A stretch of DNA of 7,203 nucleotides from Nitrososphaeraceae archaeon (lineage in GTDB: Archaea; Thermoproteota; Nitrososphaeria; Nitrososphaerales; Nitrosopumilaceae): contig JAICHE010000053.1 of assembly GCA_025922755.1 (NCBI GenBank), positions 1-7,203 of the forward strand. The letters are read 5' to 3'. Both the position numbers and the translations under genes were made by a program. The notes below the pieces were generated by a model. It worked only from the letters and a program-made list of their open reading frames with translations. It did no database searches and had not been told where the DNA came from. Of this stretch, positions 5,593 through 7,203 are shown in pieces; the first letter of the stretch is position 1, and each line of letters opens with the position of its first letter.

Positions 5593-5597
5593 TTTTT
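5593..5597 (+). terminator. T5 tract terminating tRNA-Gly
   Basis: TTTTT follows the tRNA discriminator base immediately and overlaps the reverse-complemented stop codon of the converging TPR gene. A short U-tract at this position suits archaeal termination. Assigned by position. Confidence 0.4.
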
Positions 5598-6555
5598 ACA
5601 ATTCTCTAATTGCTTGTTCGATTATTCCTCTATCTTCAGCTTTTGGAAATAGTTTTAGATAATTTTTTAGGTCTTCTTTTGCTTGTTGAATTTTTCCTAG
5701 TTTTTCTCGAATGTAGGCCCTATTCTTGTAAATTTTAGCTGAACGTTTAGGATTAATTTCAATAGCTTTAGTGTAAGATAATTCTGCTTTATCAAAATTG
5801 TTGGATTTCAAATAAAAATTACCCAGTCCGTTGTAAGATAAGTAAAATCTATCGTTTAGCTCTATACTTCTTTCATAATATTTCACACAATCTTGTGAAT
5901 TTTGCGCATTGAGAATTCCAGCAAATAGATTCAAGGCTGTAGGATTATCTTTATCCAATTCAAGAGCTTTCTTTAGAGACTCGGTAGTTTTTTCAATGTT
6001 TTTTAAAATATTAAATTTCTCAGAAACAAAACACATTCTATTAGAATTTTCATCTGAATGACTTGTTTGTAGAGAAGAAATGATATCCTCAGGCGCTAAA
6101 ATAATTAATAATCGTCCGTCTTCAGACCATTCTTTATCAAAAATTTCTTGTGGAATAGCTCCCTCTTGAAGCTCTCCTTCCTGAGTATCTTTTTGAATGT
6201 AATGAAGTATTGTTTTTTCGTCTTCATTATACCCTGAAATTACTGAAGCATGTTGTGTAATTTCTGGAATTCCAGGTAAAATCACAATGGGAGGAATACC
6301 GCTATCAATTATTTTTTTAAGTTCTGAAATAGATGAATGGATTATTTTACAAATCAAACCATTTCTCTCTGCAAGTTCAATTCCTTCAATCATTATACTC
6401 CCTGCATTGTTTGGATATTGTTTTGCAATTTCTTTGGCCTCTATTATTGGAAGATCTATATTCCAATATTTTGATACTACATTGATTGGTAGTGGCAAAC
6501 AAATGTTTTCTTCTTGCACCAAAGGCAGTAAAAGCTCATGATCTGAAGATTCCAA
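5596..6555 (-). CDS. C39-type papain-like peptidase domain fused to TPR repeats
   Basis: Residues 8-155 look like a C39-family cysteine peptidase. The order is LVQEENICLPLPINVVSKYW (possible oxyanion Q14, nucleophile C19), QHASVISGYN with H102, IQKD with D123, then the IPQEIFDKEW segment that closes the fold. Residues 204-304 hold about three TPR units, for example YLSYNGLGNFYLKSNNF and KAIEINP. C39 members usually read CGPA after the nucleophile; this has CLPL, so activity is uncertain. There is no signal peptide, membrane segment or ABC-transporter domain, so bacteriocin-leader cleavage is unlikely. A cytosolic protease or peptide-binding scaffold is my inference. The TTG at 6555 is the first start after a stop, with a TATA-like box 26 bp upstream. 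Confidence 0.75.
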   Translation of the reverse strand: MESSDHELLLPLVQEENICLPLPINVVSKYWNIDLPIIEAKEIAKQYPNNAGSIMIEGIELAERNGLICKIIHSSISELKKIIDSGIPPIVILPGIPEITQHASVISGYNEDEKTILHYIQKDTQEGELQEGAIPQEIFDKEWSEDGRLLIILAPEDIISSLQTSHSDENSNRMCFVSEKFNILKNIEKTTESLKKALELDKDNPTALNLFAGILNAQNSQDCVKYYERSIELNDRFYLSYNGLGNFYLKSNNFDKAELSYTKAIEINPKRSAKIYKNRAYIREKLGKIQQAKEDLKNYLKLFPKAEDRGIIEQAIREL

Positions 6556-6576
6556 TAAAAAATTACAATTTGTGAG

Positions 6577-6585
6577 TTATTAAAA
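6577..6585 (-). promoter_or_regulatory. TATA-like box for the C39/TPR gene
   Basis: TTATTAAAA, read as TTTTAATAA on the minus strand, is centred 26 bp before TTG 6555 in the 35-bp gap after the amidotransferase gene. It supports both the TTG start and separate transcription. Inferred from spacing. Confidence 0.45.
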
Positions 6586-6590
6586 TCTAA

Positions 6591-7133
6591 TCAGAGTAAA
6601 CAAAATTTTTGGATGAGTTTTTTACCATCAGAAGACATTTCAGGGTGGAATTGTGTTCCAAAAATTGATTTTCCTTTGTATTGGATAATTTCGTTTTTAC
6701 AATTTTGAGATTCACCTACAGAAATTAAAGAATCTGGTAGTTTTGCTATTTCAAAACCATGACTTTCAAAAACATTAATTTCTTTGCTAACCAATGAATT
6801 TTCTTGTTTTACCTTAACTATTTCATTACCCTTTTGAGTTAATCTTAGTTTTCGTATGGTTCCACCTAATGTTAAAGACAAAATTTCTGCACCATAACAA
6901 ATCCCTAACAACTTTTTGTTACTTTTTACAGTATAGTTTATTATTTTTGAATTAATTTCATTAATTTTTTTTTCATTTTTTCTTCTCCCTGAAAGAATAA
7001 AGGAATCATATTTTTCTAATGAATTTAAATTAATTTCATCTGGTGTTAATATTTCAAATAAAAAATTTTTCGCATTTAAAAAATCAATAAGATTTTGTGT
7101 GAATACTGAGCCATTATCAATAATTAAAAGCAA
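6591..7133 (-). CDS. Class I glutamine amidotransferase, GuaA/TrpG-like fold, divergent active-site surround
   Basis: Class I glutamine amidotransferase domains release ammonia from glutamine for a partner synthase. From TTG 7133 (180 aa) the N-terminus MLLIIDNGS aligns with archaeal GMP synthase subunit A. The triad is present: Cys79 in LLGICYGAEIL, and His163 and Glu165 in FGTQFHPEM. The surrounding motifs are unusual: the oxyanion loop usually reading SGGP is SGRRKN, and GICxGHQ is GICYGAE. The overall alignment is closest to GuaA subunit A, but the changed motifs argue for a paralogue with another partner; no synthetase gene is visible nearby. TTG 7151 is an alternative start adding six residues. 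TTG 7133 is preferred because a TATA-like box at 7155-7162 lies 25 bp upstream. Confidence 0.85.
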   Translation of the reverse strand: MLLIIDNGSVFTQNLIDFLNAKNFLFEILTPDEINLNSLEKYDSFILSGRRKNEKKINEINSKIINYTVKSNKKLLGICYGAEILSLTLGGTIRKLRLTQKGNEIVKVKQENSLVSKEINVFESHGFEIAKLPDSLISVGESQNCKNEIIQYKGKSIFGTQFHPEMSSDGKKLIQKFCLL

Positions 7134-7154
7134 TATAACAATATCATACAATTG

Positions 7155-7162
7155 TTAATTTA
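7155..7162 (-). promoter_or_regulatory. TATA-like box for the amidotransferase gene
   Basis: TTAATTTA (TAAATTAA on the minus strand) is centred about 25 bp before TTG 7133. It favours that start over TTG 7151, which would lie only about 7 bp away. Inferred from spacing. Confidence 0.4.
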
Positions 7163-7203
7163 GGTTTTCACTATGAATTATTTTCATGATTTTTACGCCT
7201 GAA

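Noticed and set aside
6287..6541. 84-codon plus-strand frame with hydrophobic stretches
   Set aside because: It is the antisense shadow of the peptidase-like domain; the hydrophobicity comes from complementing A/G-rich codons.
7155..7203. Possible C-terminus of another minus-strand gene (reading ...GVKIMKIIHSENLN, stop at 7155-7157)
   Set aside because: Only 15 codons are visible with no recognisable motif, and the same bases may be promoter; the frame is open but that is weak evidence.

Overview
The window is AT-rich and carries only archaeal-type information-processing genes: aIF2 alpha and gamma, Nop10, ribosomal protein S6e and a PIN protein beside aIF2 gamma. The protein sequences, the tight packing, the lack of Shine-Dalgarno motifs and the cobalamin genes fit an ammonia-oxidising thaumarchaeon of the Nitrosopumilus/Nitrosarchaeum type. 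That assignment is recognition from memory, not a database search.

Layout. Positions 1-923 (minus) hold most of cbiA, whose C-terminus lies beyond the left edge. It diverges from cobA (1008-1541, plus), and the 84 bp between them hold a symmetric TATA-like box and a perfect 22-bp palindrome. The plus strand continues with aIF2 alpha (1582-2379) and Nop10 (2381-2539), 1 bp apart. These converge on a minus-strand block that reads, in transcription order, S6e (5096-4695), aIF2 gamma (4663-3401), a PIN-domain protein overlapping it by 8 nt (3408-3040), and a PEBP/YbhB protein (3007-2555). Next come two tiny zinc-ribbon genes missed by usual length cut-offs: 5168-5293 plus (41 aa) and 5294-5467 minus (57 aa), meeting tail to tail with no base between. 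A tRNA-Gly(CCC) follows at 5519-5592. The right end holds a C39-peptidase-like/TPR fusion (6555-5596, minus) and a class I glutamine amidotransferase (7133-6591, minus).

How the genes work together. CbiA amidates the corrin ring and CobA adenosylates the cobalt, so the left end is a cobalamin module with a likely shared control region. The centre is translation and ribosome assembly: two of the three aIF2 subunits, a small-subunit protein, an H/ACA RNP protein and a probable rRNA-processing PIN nuclease. The right end is less well understood.

Promoter logic. Nearly every transcription unit has an A/T-only TATA-like box centred about 23-29 bp before its start codon and no Shine-Dalgarno motif, as expected for leaderless mRNAs. 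Five of the eleven proteins appear to begin with TTG. For the PIN protein and S6e the codon just before the TTG is a stop, so no upstream start is possible.
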